Origin: Amycolatopsis pittospori
Lineage (GTDB): Bacteria > Actinomycetota > Actinomycetes > Mycobacteriales > Pseudonocardiaceae
Assembly (NCBI RefSeq): GCF_013870525.1
Contig: NZ_JACBXD010000041.1
Span: forward strand, 1 to 64,000
DNA: 64,000 nucleotides
Reading direction: 5' to 3'
In this document: positions 24,873-36,190 of the stretch, piece by piece
Numbering within the stretch: position 1 is the first letter of the stretch
Layout of the letters: every line of letters starts with the position of its first letter
Translations under genes and position numbers: made by a program
Notes under the pieces: generated by a model
Seen by the model: only the letters and a program-made list of their open reading frames with translations
Told to the model about the DNA's origin: nothing
Databases searched by the model: none

Positions 24873-26453
24873 TCACGCGCCCCGGATGAGGTCCGCGGCC
24901 TTCTCCGCGACCATGATCGTCGGCGCGTTCGTGTTCCCACGCGGCACCACGGGCATCACCGAAGCGTCCACGACGCGCAGGCCGTCCACCCCGCGCACCT
25001 TCAGTGACGGGTCGACGACGGCGTTCTCGCCCGTTCCGATCGAGCAGGTCCCCACCGGGTGGTACAGCGTCTGCGTCTTCTCGCGCACGTAGTCGGCCAG
25101 TTCGGTGTCGGTCAGGTCCTGGCGCTCCGGCAGGAACGGCTTGTCCAGGAACCGCGCCAGCGGACCGGACTTGCCGATCTCGATCAGGGCGCGCAGCCCG
25201 GCCAGCATCTTCTCCATGTCGATGGACTCAGCGTAGTAGGCCGGGTCGATTTCGGGCTTCCACAAGGGATTCCCCGACTTCAGGCGCAGCCGTCCCCGGC
25301 TCGCGACGTCGACCAGCGTCGCCGCCGACGTGAAGCCCGAGACCGTCGGTTCACGCATTCCGTTGTCGTAGAACAACGTCGGCGCGACGTGGATCTGCAT
25401 GTCCGGCGGCGAAACGCCGTCGGCGGCCGGGAAGAAGGCGCCCGCCTCACCGATGTTCGAGGACAGTGGACCGCGTTTGGTGATCTGGTAGCGCACCAGA
25501 CCGCCCGGCGTCGCCGCGTCCACCAGGTCGGTGGTGCCGCGGGTGGACCAGATGATCCCGCAGGCCGGATGGTCGTGGAGGTTCTCGCCGACGCCGGGCA
25601 GCGCGGCGACGACGTCGATCCCGTGCTCTCGCAGGTGTTCCGCCGGGCCGACGCCGGAAAGCATCAGCAGCTGCGGCGAGTTCACCGCACCGCCGCTGAG
25701 CAGGACCTCGGTGGAGGCGCGCGCGATCGTCTCGACGCCCTTGTCCAAATAGGACACTCCGACCGCGCGCGTGCCTTCGAAGACGATCCGCGTCGCCTGC
25801 GCGTGGGTGCGCACCGTGAGGTTCGGTCGCGCCAAAGCCGGCCGCAGGTACGCGTCGGCCGTCGACCAGCGGCGGCCCTTCTTGCACGTCACCTGGTAGA
25901 CGCCGGCGCCTTCCTGTGTCTCGCCGTTGAAGTCGTCGGTGCGCTTGAGGCCCCACGCGACGGCGGAATCCACCCACGCGTGGGAAAGCTCGTGCGTGAA
26001 CCGGCGGTCCTCGACGTTCAGGGGGCCGTCGGTGCCGTGCAGCGGCCCACCGAGCCGCTGGTTGCCCTCGGCCCGCTTGAAGTACGGCAGGACGTCGTCG
26101 AAACCCCAGCCCTCGGCGCCGTGCCCGTCACGCCAGCCGTCGTAATCCGCGCGGTTGCCGCGGATGTAGATCATCGCGTTGATCGACGAGCAGCCGCCCA
26201 GCGTCTTGCCGCGTGGCCAGTACGTGGTCTTGCCGGTGTGCTTCTGCTCGACCGTCTCGTAGTTCCAGTCGAACTTCGTCTTGAACAGACCGGGGAACGC
26301 GGCCGGGATGTGGATCTCGTCGGCGTCGTCCTCGCCACCGGCTTCCAGCAGGAGGACCCGAGCTGACGGATCCTCGCTCAGCCGGTTCGCCAGTACGCAT
26401 CCCGCGCTGCCCGCGCCGACGATGACGTAGTCGAAGGAGTCCTGATCGGCCAC
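24873..26453 (-). CDS. GMC-family oxidoreductase (choline/alcohol dehydrogenase-like)
   Basis: 526 aa FAD enzyme. N-terminal DYVIVGAGSAGCVLANRLSE binds ADP; GMC signature 1 GKTLGGCSSINAMIYIRG and signature 2 GAVNSPQLLMLSGVGP are complete. The active-site His/Asn pair is in TLYHPVGTCSIG and GNTNAPTIMVAEKAADLI. Resembles BetA/AlkJ-type alcohol dehydrogenases; no betaine genes flank it, so the substrate remains open. Confidence 0.88.
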   Translation of the reverse strand: MADQDSFDYVIVGAGSAGCVLANRLSEDPSARVLLLEAGGEDDADEIHIPAAFPGLFKTKFDWNYETVEQKHTGKTTYWPRGKTLGGCSSINAMIYIRGNRADYDGWRDGHGAEGWGFDDVLPYFKRAEGNQRLGGPLHGTDGPLNVEDRRFTHELSHAWVDSAVAWGLKRTDDFNGETQEGAGVYQVTCKKGRRWSTADAYLRPALARPNLTVRTHAQATRIVFEGTRAVGVSYLDKGVETIARASTEVLLSGGAVNSPQLLMLSGVGPAEHLREHGIDVVAALPGVGENLHDHPACGIIWSTRGTTDLVDAATPGGLVRYQITKRGPLSSNIGEAGAFFPAADGVSPPDMQIHVAPTLFYDNGMREPTVSGFTSAATLVDVASRGRLRLKSGNPLWKPEIDPAYYAESIDMEKMLAGLRALIEIGKSGPLARFLDKPFLPERQDLTDTELADYVREKTQTLYHPVGTCSIGTGENAVVDPSLKVRGVDGLRVVDASVMPVVPRGNTNAPTIMVAEKAADLIRGA

Positions 26454-26558
26454 GGTGCCTCCTACTGCTGCTCACCCGGTGTTGGCGCCCCGCCAATGGG
26501 CTCATCTTGGCCCAGCGCCGCGCTTCGAGCATCCCCCAGTCGAAGGATTGGGGCGAGC

Positions 26559-27347
26559 TCAGTCGGAGTCGGGTGAAAAAGACGCGACGCAGGCGCCACT
26601 CGTCGCCGCGTCGTCGGTCTCGATCCTGCCCGGTGCCCGTGTCCCGTCGACTTCGCCGGTGAGGTGCAGGATCGTCTGCTCGGCGGTGGTCAGGACGTCG
26701 GTCTTGTCGACGGTGTACCTCGCCTCGCCGTGGATGATCTGCTGCACGCCGTCGCGGGTCGTGTCGGGCACCGTCTCGCACAGCACGGACAACGCCGCCG
26801 GGATGTCGCGTGCGTTGATCGCGTCGACGAACTTGTTCCCCGCCTCCTCCCCGGTCTTCACGGCGGGGCGAGGCGCGGGCCGCGCGTCGATACCCGGCAG
26901 CGGCTCGGGCTCGCCGCCGACCTTGGCGTCGCGCACGCACCAGCCACCCTCGCCGGGGATCATCGCGATCCCGACGGTCTGCCCGGCGGTGGTGAGCGCG
27001 GCCGAGTACTCCTGCGCCGCACGCTGTCGCGCGGGTGTGCTGAGCTGTGCGCCGTCCGAGACGGCCATCGTCTGCTCGAAGGCGTAAGACCGTTTCGAGC
27101 GGATCGGGCACCACAGTGAGCTCAAGCGGTCTTCGGCGACACCGTTCACGAAGGACTGACTCAGCTGCTCCGGCGTCCCACGCGACTCGGTGTCGGGGTC
27201 GGCCTTGAAGAACCCGGGCGTCACGAAGCCGGTGAAGGCGACCCCGCCCAGGATCAGGACGAAGACCAGCACGAGCGTGATCCAAAGCCAGGTCTTCGAC
27301 TTCTTCGGCGGAGCGCTGTACCCGTACTGGGGTTGCCCGTAGGTCAT
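26559..27347 (-). CDS. Single-pass membrane protein of unknown function
   Basis: 262 aa from ATG 27347. A short Tyr/Gln/Pro-rich cytosolic N-terminus (MTYGQPQYGYSAPPKKSK) is followed by one helix (about 20-42, LWITLVLVFVLILGGVAFTGF) and an extracellular domain with several Cys (SLWCPIR, WCVRD, SVLCETV, GACVASF). The layout matches the protein at 36191-37045. It is divergent from purS. The extracellular part resembles the DUF4878/lumazine-binding-like membrane proteins of actinomycetes, but that link is weak. Confidence 0.6.
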   Translation of the reverse strand: MTYGQPQYGYSAPPKKSKTWLWITLVLVFVLILGGVAFTGFVTPGFFKADPDTESRGTPEQLSQSFVNGVAEDRLSSLWCPIRSKRSYAFEQTMAVSDGAQLSTPARQRAAQEYSAALTTAGQTVGIAMIPGEGGWCVRDAKVGGEPEPLPGIDARPAPRPAVKTGEEAGNKFVDAINARDIPAALSVLCETVPDTTRDGVQQIIHGEARYTVDKTDVLTTAEQTILHLTGEVDGTRAPGRIETDDAATSGACVASFSPDSD

Positions 27348-27413
27348 GCGGTAACCGTAGTGAAGTAGGCTCGGGCGGTACCCACGACCTGCGTGAATAA
27401 GGAGCAGCCTGCC

Positions 27414-27653
27414 GTGGCCCGAGTCGTCGTCGACGTCATGCCCAAGCCCGAAATCCTCGACCCGCAGGGCCAAGCCGCGCTCGGTGCGGCCGGTCGTCTC
27501 GGCTTCACCGGGATCACCGAGATCCGTCAAGGCAAGCACTTCGAGATCGAGGTCGACGACTCCGTCGACGACGCGACGCTCGAGAAGATCGCCGAGGGCT
27601 TCCTCGCGAACCCGGTCATCGAGCAGTGGACCATCAAGCGGGTCGACGCGTGA
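27414..27653 (+). CDS. purS: Phosphoribosylformylglycinamidine synthase, PurS subunit
   Basis: 79 aa, GTG 27414 with AAGGAG 9 bp upstream. Small subunit that bridges PurL and PurQ in the FGAM synthase complex. Motifs MPKPEILDPQGQA and RQGKHFEIEVD are typical. It overlaps purQ by 4 bp (GTGA). PurL is encoded 4.2 kb away, after an intervening ABC exporter operon. Confidence 0.93.
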   Translation: MARVVVDVMPKPEILDPQGQAALGAAGRLGFTGITEIRQGKHFEIEVDDSVDDATLEKIAEGFLANPVIEQWTIKRVDA

Positions 27654-28327
27654 GCGCCCGCATCGGGGTCATCACCTTCCCCGGCACGCTCGACGACGGT
27701 GACGCCGCCCGCGCGGCCCGCTACGCCGACGCCGAAGCCGTGCCGCTGTGGCACGCGGACGAAGACCTCAAGGGCGTCGACGCGGTCGTCGTCCCGGGTG
27801 GCTTCTCCTACGGCGACTACCTGCGCGCCGGCGTCATCGCCCGCTTCGCGCCGGTGATGTCGTCGGTGATCGAGGCCGCCCACAAGGGCATGCCCGTGCT
27901 GGGCATCTGCAACGGCTTCCAGATCCTGTGCGAGGCCGGGCTGTTGCCGGGCGCGATGATCCGCAACGCGGGTCTGCACTTCATCTGCCGCGACCAGTGG
28001 CTGCGCGTCGAGAACAACGACACCGCGTGGACCACCCGGTACGACAAGGGTGCCGAGATCCTCATCCCGATGAAGAACATCGACGGCTGCTTCGTCGCCG
28101 AGCAGGCCACCCTCGACGAGCTGGAGGGCGAAGGCCGCGTGGTGTTCCGCTACGTCGGCGGCAACCCGAACGGCTCGCGCAACGACATCGCCGGCATCCG
28201 CAGCGAGAACGGCCGCGTCGTCGGGCTCATGCCGCATCCGGAGCACGCCATCGACGCCCTCACCGGTCCTTCCGATGACGGCCTCGGCATGTTCTACAGC
28301 GCCGTGGACGCCCTCGTTTCCGCTTGA
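27650..28327 (+). CDS. purQ: Phosphoribosylformylglycinamidine synthase, PurQ glutaminase subunit
   Basis: 225 aa, GTG 27650. Class I glutamine amidotransferase supplying ammonia to PurL. Nucleophile Cys in VLGICNGFQILCE (residue about 86), with the His/Glu of MPHPEHAID. Oxyanion-region VPGGFSYGDYLRAG is intact. Translationally coupled to purS. Confidence 0.95.
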   Translation: MSARIGVITFPGTLDDGDAARAARYADAEAVPLWHADEDLKGVDAVVVPGGFSYGDYLRAGVIARFAPVMSSVIEAAHKGMPVLGICNGFQILCEAGLLPGAMIRNAGLHFICRDQWLRVENNDTAWTTRYDKGAEILIPMKNIDGCFVAEQATLDELEGEGRVVFRYVGGNPNGSRNDIAGIRSENGRVVGLMPHPEHAIDALTGPSDDGLGMFYSAVDALVSA

Positions 28328-28331
28328 GCGC

Positions 28332-28388
28332 GTGCTATGAACGGCCCGTTACTTGCAAAATTTGCAAGTAACGGGCCGTTCATAGCAC
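28332..28388. terminator. Palindrome between convergent purQ and ABC genes (family A copy 2)
   Basis: A perfect stem of 24-25 bp starting GTGCTATGAACGGCCCGTTA, with loop AAAATTT (28357-28363). Compared with the copy at 24793, one stem base and its partner have both changed (CCTTGC to ACTTGC, and GGA to GTA), so pairing is kept. It lies 4 bp after the purQ stop and 1 bp before the exporter stop. Confidence 0.75.
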
Positions 28389-28389
28389 T

Positions 28390-30117
28390 TCAGGACGCAG
28401 CCGCGACCAGAGCCGCGTAGGGCCCACCCGCCGCGAGCAGCTCCGCATGCGAACCCAGCTCGGTCACCCGGCCGCCCTCGATGACCGCGACCCGGTCCGC
28501 GGCGGCCGCGGTGTGCAGCCGGTGCGCGATCGCGATCACCGTCCGGCCTTCGAGCACCGCGGTCAGCGACCGCTCCAGCTCCCGCGCCGAACCCGTGTCC
28601 AGCAGCGACGTCGCTTCGTCCAGCACCAGTGTGTGCGGGTCGGCCAGCACCACTCGCGCCAGCGCGAGCTGCTGCGCCATCGCCGCCGGGACCGCCGTCG
28701 CTCCGGCCCCGACCTTCGTGTCGAGCCCGTCCGGCAGCCCGGCCACCCACTCCGAAGCGCCGACCGAGGCCAGCGCGGAAAGCAGCTGCTCGTCGGTCCA
28801 GTCACCGGCGGGCAGCGTGAGGTTGTCCCGCAGCGTCCCCGCGAACACGTGGTGCTCCTGGGTCAGCAGCAGGACCTCGCCGCGCAGGACGTCGTCCGGC
28901 AGCTTCGACACCTCGGCGCCACCGATCCGCACCGATCCCGACGTCGGCACGGACATCCCCGCCAGCAGCCTGCCCAGGGTCGACTTACCCGCGCCGGACG
29001 GTCCGACGATCGCCAGCCGCTCGCCGCGCGGCACCCGCAGGTCGATTCCGTGCAGGACCTCGCGGCCCTCGGTGTAACCGAATCGCACGTCGCTGACCTC
29101 GATGTCCTGCCCCCGCGGCGTCTCGGAAACAGCGGTCGTGGACGAGGGCGGGCGCACGCCCAGCAGCCGTCGCAGCGACGCCCCGGCGACCTGCATGTCC
29201 GCGAGCCAGAACAGCGCCTCGTTCAGCGGACCGGTCATGACCTGCGAGTACAGCAGCATCGCGGTGATCGTGCCGAGCCCTTCCCAGCCGTTCGAGTAGG
29301 CGAGCAGACCCAGCCCGAGCATCACCGGCACCGGCAGTACGTAGCTGATCTCCAGCGACGGGATCCACCGCATCTGCATCGCCCGGATCTCGCGTTCGCC
29401 CAGCATCGCCGCGTCGAGGCCGTCGTGCCCGGCGCGGACACGGCGGCGAGTGAGGCTGAGCGCCTCGGCCGTCCGCGCGCCCTCCGCCGTTTCGTGCGTG
29501 GCTGACTGCAGTACCGACCACTTGTCCAGCATCCGCCGCAACACGTCCGGGATCCGCCGCTGGTACCAGATGTTGACCGGGATCAGCAGTGGCAGCGCGA
29601 TCAGCAGGCCCAGCGCCAGGAACGGGGAGGTGATCACCATCGCCGCGACGGTCAGGACCACGGTCACCGCGGCGATCAGGATCTCGGGCGCGCCATGGCG
29701 TACGGCATGGTCGATCCGGTTGACGTCGGTGGTCGCACGGCTGAGCAGGTCACCGGTGCCCGCCGCTTCGACCGTGCCCAGCGGCAGGTCCAGCGCGTTG
29801 CCGACGAACTCCTCCCGGTTGTGCGCCAGGATCCGCTCGCCGAACACCCGCGCGCGCAGCCGCGCCAGGCCCTTGAGCCACGCCTGCACACCGAGCACCA
29901 CCACGAACACGATCGCGAGCACGGTGATCGTGGTGGTGGTCGTACCGCCGACCACCTCGTCCACCAGCGCACCCAGCAGTCGCGGCCCGGCCAGCCCGAC
30001 CGCGGTCGCGACGCAGAACAGGCCGAGCATCACGGAGAACTCGCGTTTGTTGGCCCGCGCGGTCTCCTTGATCCATCGCCGAACGTCTTGTTTGTCCGCC
30101 AAAGGCAGCTTTTTCAT
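28390..30117 (-). CDS. ABC exporter half-transporter, subunit with intact Walker A
   Basis: 575 aa: six-helix membrane domain (about 1-310) and NBD. Walker A GPSGAGKST (about 372-380), Q-loop LLTQEHHV, Walker B HTLVLDEATSLLD and H-loop IAHRL are intact. The LSGGQ signature is lost: AVPAAMAQQLALAR stands where LSGGQRQRLALAR is expected. The partner gene upstream has the opposite defect. The ATG at 30117 overlaps the partner's stop (ATGA). Probably a heterodimeric exporter; cargo unknown. Confidence 0.85.
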   Translation of the reverse strand: MKKLPLADKQDVRRWIKETARANKREFSVMLGLFCVATAVGLAGPRLLGALVDEVVGGTTTTTITVLAIVFVVVLGVQAWLKGLARLRARVFGERILAHNREEFVGNALDLPLGTVEAAGTGDLLSRATTDVNRIDHAVRHGAPEILIAAVTVVLTVAAMVITSPFLALGLLIALPLLIPVNIWYQRRIPDVLRRMLDKWSVLQSATHETAEGARTAEALSLTRRRVRAGHDGLDAAMLGEREIRAMQMRWIPSLEISYVLPVPVMLGLGLLAYSNGWEGLGTITAMLLYSQVMTGPLNEALFWLADMQVAGASLRRLLGVRPPSSTTAVSETPRGQDIEVSDVRFGYTEGREVLHGIDLRVPRGERLAIVGPSGAGKSTLGRLLAGMSVPTSGSVRIGGAEVSKLPDDVLRGEVLLLTQEHHVFAGTLRDNLTLPAGDWTDEQLLSALASVGASEWVAGLPDGLDTKVGAGATAVPAAMAQQLALARVVLADPHTLVLDEATSLLDTGSARELERSLTAVLEGRTVIAIAHRLHTAAAADRVAVIEGGRVTELGSHAELLAAGGPYAALVAAAS

Positions 30118-31739
30118 GCCGGTACTTTCGTACTCACGACCACGTCGGCCACGTGTGTCCATAGTGGACTCTGGCTGAACACGACGGTGGTCTTGCCGCG
30201 CCGCAGCTTCGCGACGCGTTCGGTTATGCGAGCTTCGGTATGCGCGTCGACGGCCGAAGTCGGCTCGTCGAGCAGCAGGACGTCGGCGTCGGTCGCCAGC
30301 GCCCGGGCCAGGTTCAGCCGCTGCCGCTGACCGCCGGAGACCTCACGGCCGCGTTCGCCGATCACCTCGTCGATGCCATCGGGCAACGCGTCCACGATGT
30401 CGTCGGCGTCCGCCGCATACAGCGCTTCGGTGATCTCGACCTCGCCGGGTTCGGCGGGGGTGACCTGTTCGCGCAGCACCCCGGAGAACCAGATGTCCTG
30501 GTTGTGCGCGTAGACCACCCGGCGTCGCAGCTCATCGAGGGCGACCCGGTTCACCGGGACCCCGCCTGCCAGGGCGGGTTCATCCGAATCGGTGAACCGC
30601 GCCATCCGGGACGCCACCGCTTCGGCTTCGGCGCCGACGTCGATCACGGTCAGCTTCCCGGCTTCGGCCCGGAACCCGGACGTCTCGTCGTACAGGTCCA
30701 GCGGTCCCTCCGGCAGCGGCACCGGGTTCTCCGGTTCGGCCAGCGTGCGTTCGGTGGACAGCAGTTTGCACACCTTCCGCGCCGAGACCACCGCCGCGCT
30801 CAGCACCCCGGCGAACTCGGTCGCCGTCGTCACCGGCACCACCAGGAACACCGAGACGCCGTAGAACGTGATCAGCTCGCCGACGCCGATGGTGCCGTTG
30901 ATCGTCAGCTGCGCGCCCAGCCACGTGATGACCACCGTGACCAGGCCCGGCAGCGCGATCTCCGCCGCCGCGAGCCACGCCTCACTGCGCCCGACCTCCA
31001 CACCGGCCACCCGGACCCGCTGGCTGGAGCGGCGGAAGCGGTCGAGGAACTGCTTCTCACCGCCGACACCGCGAAGGATCCGCAGGCCGGAGACGATGTC
31101 CGCGGCCAGCGCGTTGACGTCGGTCTTCTCCTCGCGCTGCTTCGTCTGGCGCTTCTCCAGCGGCTTCAGCAGCGGGCCGATACCCACCACGGCCAGCGGG
31201 ACACCGACCAGCGCGACCACACCGAGCAGCGGGGACGTCGTCAGCAGCGCCGCCGCGCACACGACGAACGCGATCAGCGAGCCGAACGCCCGGCCCAGCA
31301 CCTCGAAGGAGTCGCCGATCGGGTTGATGTCGCTGGTGGTGATCGCCACGACGTCGCCGGTGGTGGTCGTGTCCCGCAGGTTCACGCCCAGTTTCGCCGC
31401 GTGCTCGGTGGCGAGCCGCTGTGTGACGCCGGCGCCGTGGATCCAGCAGCCGTACGAGGCGAAGTGCTGCACCGTGCCCGCGAGCGTCTGCGCGATCCCG
31501 AGCCCGGCCGCCGCGAGACCCCAGAGCCAGACGGCGTCGCCGTCGCTCCGGCTGATCGCGTCGATACCGCGGCCGATCGCGACCGGCAGCAGCGCGATCG
31601 GCAGTGACCACAGCGCACCGCTGATCGCCGAGACGGCGAGCAGTCCCGGACGCGCGAGCATCATCGCGATCAGGTAGCGCCAGGCGGTCGGCTTGGCGGG
31701 CAGCCGCAGTCGCGGAAGGGGATATGTGGCGGAAAGCAC
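30114..31739 (-). CDS. ABC exporter half-transporter, subunit lacking a P-loop
   Basis: About 541 aa if GTG 31739 is used; GTG 31820 is an in-frame alternative, and neither has a strong ribosome site. Membrane domain first, then an NBD where the Walker A is absent: LTVIDVGAEAEAVASRMAR (coding about 30606-30653) replaces the usual GxxGxGKS. The signature VSGGQRQRLNLARAL and Walker B VLLLDEPTSAVD are kept; the H-loop His is replaced (VVFSQSP). It needs the partner encoded downstream to form one complete ATP site. It is divergent from purL. Confidence 0.82.
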   Translation of the reverse strand: MLSATYPLPRLRLPAKPTAWRYLIAMMLARPGLLAVSAISGALWSLPIALLPVAIGRGIDAISRSDGDAVWLWGLAAAGLGIAQTLAGTVQHFASYGCWIHGAGVTQRLATEHAAKLGVNLRDTTTTGDVVAITTSDINPIGDSFEVLGRAFGSLIAFVVCAAALLTTSPLLGVVALVGVPLAVVGIGPLLKPLEKRQTKQREEKTDVNALAADIVSGLRILRGVGGEKQFLDRFRRSSQRVRVAGVEVGRSEAWLAAAEIALPGLVTVVITWLGAQLTINGTIGVGELITFYGVSVFLVVPVTTATEFAGVLSAAVVSARKVCKLLSTERTLAEPENPVPLPEGPLDLYDETSGFRAEAGKLTVIDVGAEAEAVASRMARFTDSDEPALAGGVPVNRVALDELRRRVVYAHNQDIWFSGVLREQVTPAEPGEVEITEALYAADADDIVDALPDGIDEVIGERGREVSGGQRQRLNLARALATDADVLLLDEPTSAVDAHTEARITERVAKLRRGKTTVVFSQSPLWTHVADVVVSTKVPA

Positions 31740-31834
31740 GATTATCGACGGTAAGCGGATCACCACCCTCGGCGCGACCGATTTATCCGTGGGCGACCGC
31801 GAGCCGCCCCCGGCGCTCACCTACTCTTAGGGCC

Positions 31835-34162
<2,328 letters not shown>

Positions 34163-34187
34163 GCCTGGGTGGCCGTTCGGTACAGCT

Positions 34188-34235
34188 GGTCGTGAGTGGC
34201 GATTCGGGTTCTAACCCGAATCGCCACTCACGACC
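34188..34235. terminator. Perfect 23-bp palindrome, carrying the neighbour's stop codon
   Basis: 34188-34210 (GGTCGTGAGTGGCGATTCGG, then GTT) pairs perfectly with 34213-34235, loop CT. The minus-strand gene at 34211 ends inside it: TAG lies at 34211-34213 and the last residues VVSGDSG are encoded by the right arm. It starts 26 bp after the purL stop. The ends resemble 43201-43236 and the outer part of 2731-2994 (all begin near GTCGTGAGTG). Confidence 0.75.
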
Positions 34236-35080
34236 GGTGAGGTCGATCCGGTTCCGAACCGGGCCCCCGCCAGGGCCGGCCGCTCCACGAAGGTGGCGGC
34301 CCCCAGGTCGACACTGGTCTCGACGACCAGGCCTTCCAGCAGAACCTTCCGTTTGAAGGTCGCCCCGGTGACCCTGAGCTCGCCGTGGATCGTCGCGTGG
34401 TTGAGCGAGAACTTCCCGGCGAGTTCGGCGTTCTCGAGGTCGAGGTGATGCAGCACCTCACTGCGGTCCGCGCCGAACCAGCCGACCCGCCTCGCCGTCA
34501 GTTCCAGCTTGTCGATCCGCGCGTCGCTGAGGTTGAGCCCGAACGTGGGGCCGGTGGTCCCGGCGTGCGGCAGGACGTCGCGGATCAGCCGTTCGGCCGC
34601 GCGCCGGACCAGCCGCTCACGCTCCGCCTCGGCCTTGGTCTCCTCGTCCCATTCGACGTCCTTGCTCGCGGTCGCGTCGAAACTCGGATGCCTGAACGGC
34701 CGCCGCAGGTACGCGCACAGCACGTCGAGCACGGTCTGCCGGTAATCCGGACGCGTCCTGGCCAGCCCCGCGAGCGAATGCATCGCCCCGACCCGGACCT
34801 GATCGGCGTCGTTGCCCAGCAGTTCGATGGATTTGGCGAACCGCTCGTCCGAGATCCGGCTGCGCTCGATCTCGTGCCGATCCTCCTCGGTCCGCCTTCG
34901 CCGATCGTTGAGCCACAAACCGTAGAGCGCGGCGACCGCCCCGCCGGCGAGGGCGCCGGTCTTCAGCGCGTCACCGCGGCTCGTCCGCGGATCCGCGAGC
35001 AGCCAGACGGTGACCCCGATCAGCACCGCCGCCGAGCTGAGCAACGTCCACGTCAACGGCGAAGTCAGCAGGCGTTTCAT
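34211..35080 (-). CDS. Membrane-anchored pentapeptide-repeat-like protein, short paralogue
   Basis: 289 aa. Two N-terminal hydrophobic helices (about 8-28 and 42-56) flank GDALKTGALAGG, followed by a basic helix and the conserved block ISDERFAKSIELLGNDADQVRVGAMHSLAGLA, then YRQTVLDVLCAYLRRPF. The C-terminal third has beta-helix-like repeats (LDLENAELAGKFSLNHATIHGEL). It overlaps the upstream paralogue by 4 bp. Compared with that gene the repeat region is shorter, and the C-terminus runs into the intergenic palindrome, suggesting truncation by, or readthrough into, the repeat. Function unknown. Confidence 0.7.
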   Translation of the reverse strand: MKRLLTSPLTWTLLSSAAVLIGVTVWLLADPRTSRGDALKTGALAGGAVAALYGLWLNDRRRRTEEDRHEIERSRISDERFAKSIELLGNDADQVRVGAMHSLAGLARTRPDYRQTVLDVLCAYLRRPFRHPSFDATASKDVEWDEETKAEAERERLVRRAAERLIRDVLPHAGTTGPTFGLNLSDARIDKLELTARRVGWFGADRSEVLHHLDLENAELAGKFSLNHATIHGELRVTGATFKRKVLLEGLVVETSVDLGAATFVERPALAGARFGTGSTSPVVSGDSG

Positions 35081-36186
35081 ACGTCCTTCATCGTGAGCCT
35101 GGCCCGGCCGTCGGACAGGGTCTCGACGACCCAGCCCTCCGGGAGTACGTGGTCCTTGGCCGGTTCCACCGTCGTGTTGTACAGCGAAACCGAAGCCGGT
35201 GCCTTACGGAACTTCAGGTCGCCGAAGCCTTCGAACCGGGCACGCCGCAGATCGAGCGACTCCGCGAACTCGGCCTCGCCGAAGTCCGCGCTCTTCGCGA
35301 AGAAACTGTCCTTAAAGGACGCTTGGCCCTTGAACACGCTGCCGTGGAATTCGGCGTCCTCGGCGAACCGCACCCCGCTGAACCACGCCCGCTGCTCGAA
35401 CTTCGTCCCGTTGCACCGGAAGTAACCGATCCGTTTTTCCACGGCCGTACCCGCGCCGGTCAGATACACCGGGCCGAGGAACACGCAACCGGACAGATTC
35501 GTGCTGCTGTACAGCCCGCCGTAGCGGAGCAGCAGCTTCCCGACCTTCCGGCCCGACAGGTCGAAGTACTCCAGCACCGCCCCGGTCAGGTCGAGGTCGT
35601 ACCCCTTCGTGTCCTCGGAATCCGCGGCCGGGAGCAGTTCCCCGATGAGCCGTTGCGCTGTCTGCCGCACCTGGAGTTCCTGCTCCTGCTCCGGCTTTCC
35701 CTTCGCGGGCAGCGTGTTCCCGGGCCGCTTGGCGTCGTCGTTGTACCGCGGATGCTCGAACGGCCGCCGCAGGTACGCGCACAGGATGTCCAGCACCGTC
35801 TGCCGGTAGATCTCGCGACCGCGGGCCAGCCCGGCCAGTGCGTGCAGGGCTCCCACCCGCACCTGGTCGGCGTCGTGCCCGAGCAGTTCGACGGCCTTCG
35901 CGAACCGTTCGTCCGAGATCCGGTCCCGGTCCTGGTCGGCCCGCCGCAGTTCGAGTTCCTGCCGCTGCCGCTCGGTTTCCTGCCGCCGCTCCTCGACGCG
36001 GCGCCGCCGGTCGTTGAGCCACAACGCGTAGAGCGCGACGATCGCGCCACCGGCGATACCGCCGGTCTTCAACGCCTCACTGCGGCTGGTCGCCGGATCG
36101 GTCAGCAACCAGCCGCCGACGGCGAGCAGCAGGACGAGCGAAGCGATGAACGTCCAGAGCAGAGGCGAGCGGAACAACCGCTTCAT
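35077..36186 (-). CDS. Membrane-anchored pentapeptide-repeat-like protein, long paralogue
   Basis: 369 aa. Same architecture as the next gene: MKRLFRSPLLWTF helix, second helix, charged RRRVEERRQETERQRQELE coil, ISDERFAKAVELLGHDADQVRVGALHALAGLA, then CAYLRRPFEH. Residues about 200-340 contain pentapeptide-type repeats (TKFEQRAWFSGVRFAEDAEF, KGQASFKDSFFAKSADFGEA). A known actinomycete layout of unknown role. Starts 4 bp after the upstream gene and is coupled to the downstream paralogue, so the three probably form one operon. Confidence 0.75.
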   Translation of the reverse strand: MKRLFRSPLLWTFIASLVLLLAVGGWLLTDPATSRSEALKTGGIAGGAIVALYALWLNDRRRRVEERRQETERQRQELELRRADQDRDRISDERFAKAVELLGHDADQVRVGALHALAGLARGREIYRQTVLDILCAYLRRPFEHPRYNDDAKRPGNTLPAKGKPEQEQELQVRQTAQRLIGELLPAADSEDTKGYDLDLTGAVLEYFDLSGRKVGKLLLRYGGLYSSTNLSGCVFLGPVYLTGAGTAVEKRIGYFRCNGTKFEQRAWFSGVRFAEDAEFHGSVFKGQASFKDSFFAKSADFGEAEFAESLDLRRARFEGFGDLKFRKAPASVSLYNTTVEPAKDHVLPEGWVVETLSDGRARLTMKDV

Positions 36187-36190
36187 CGGC

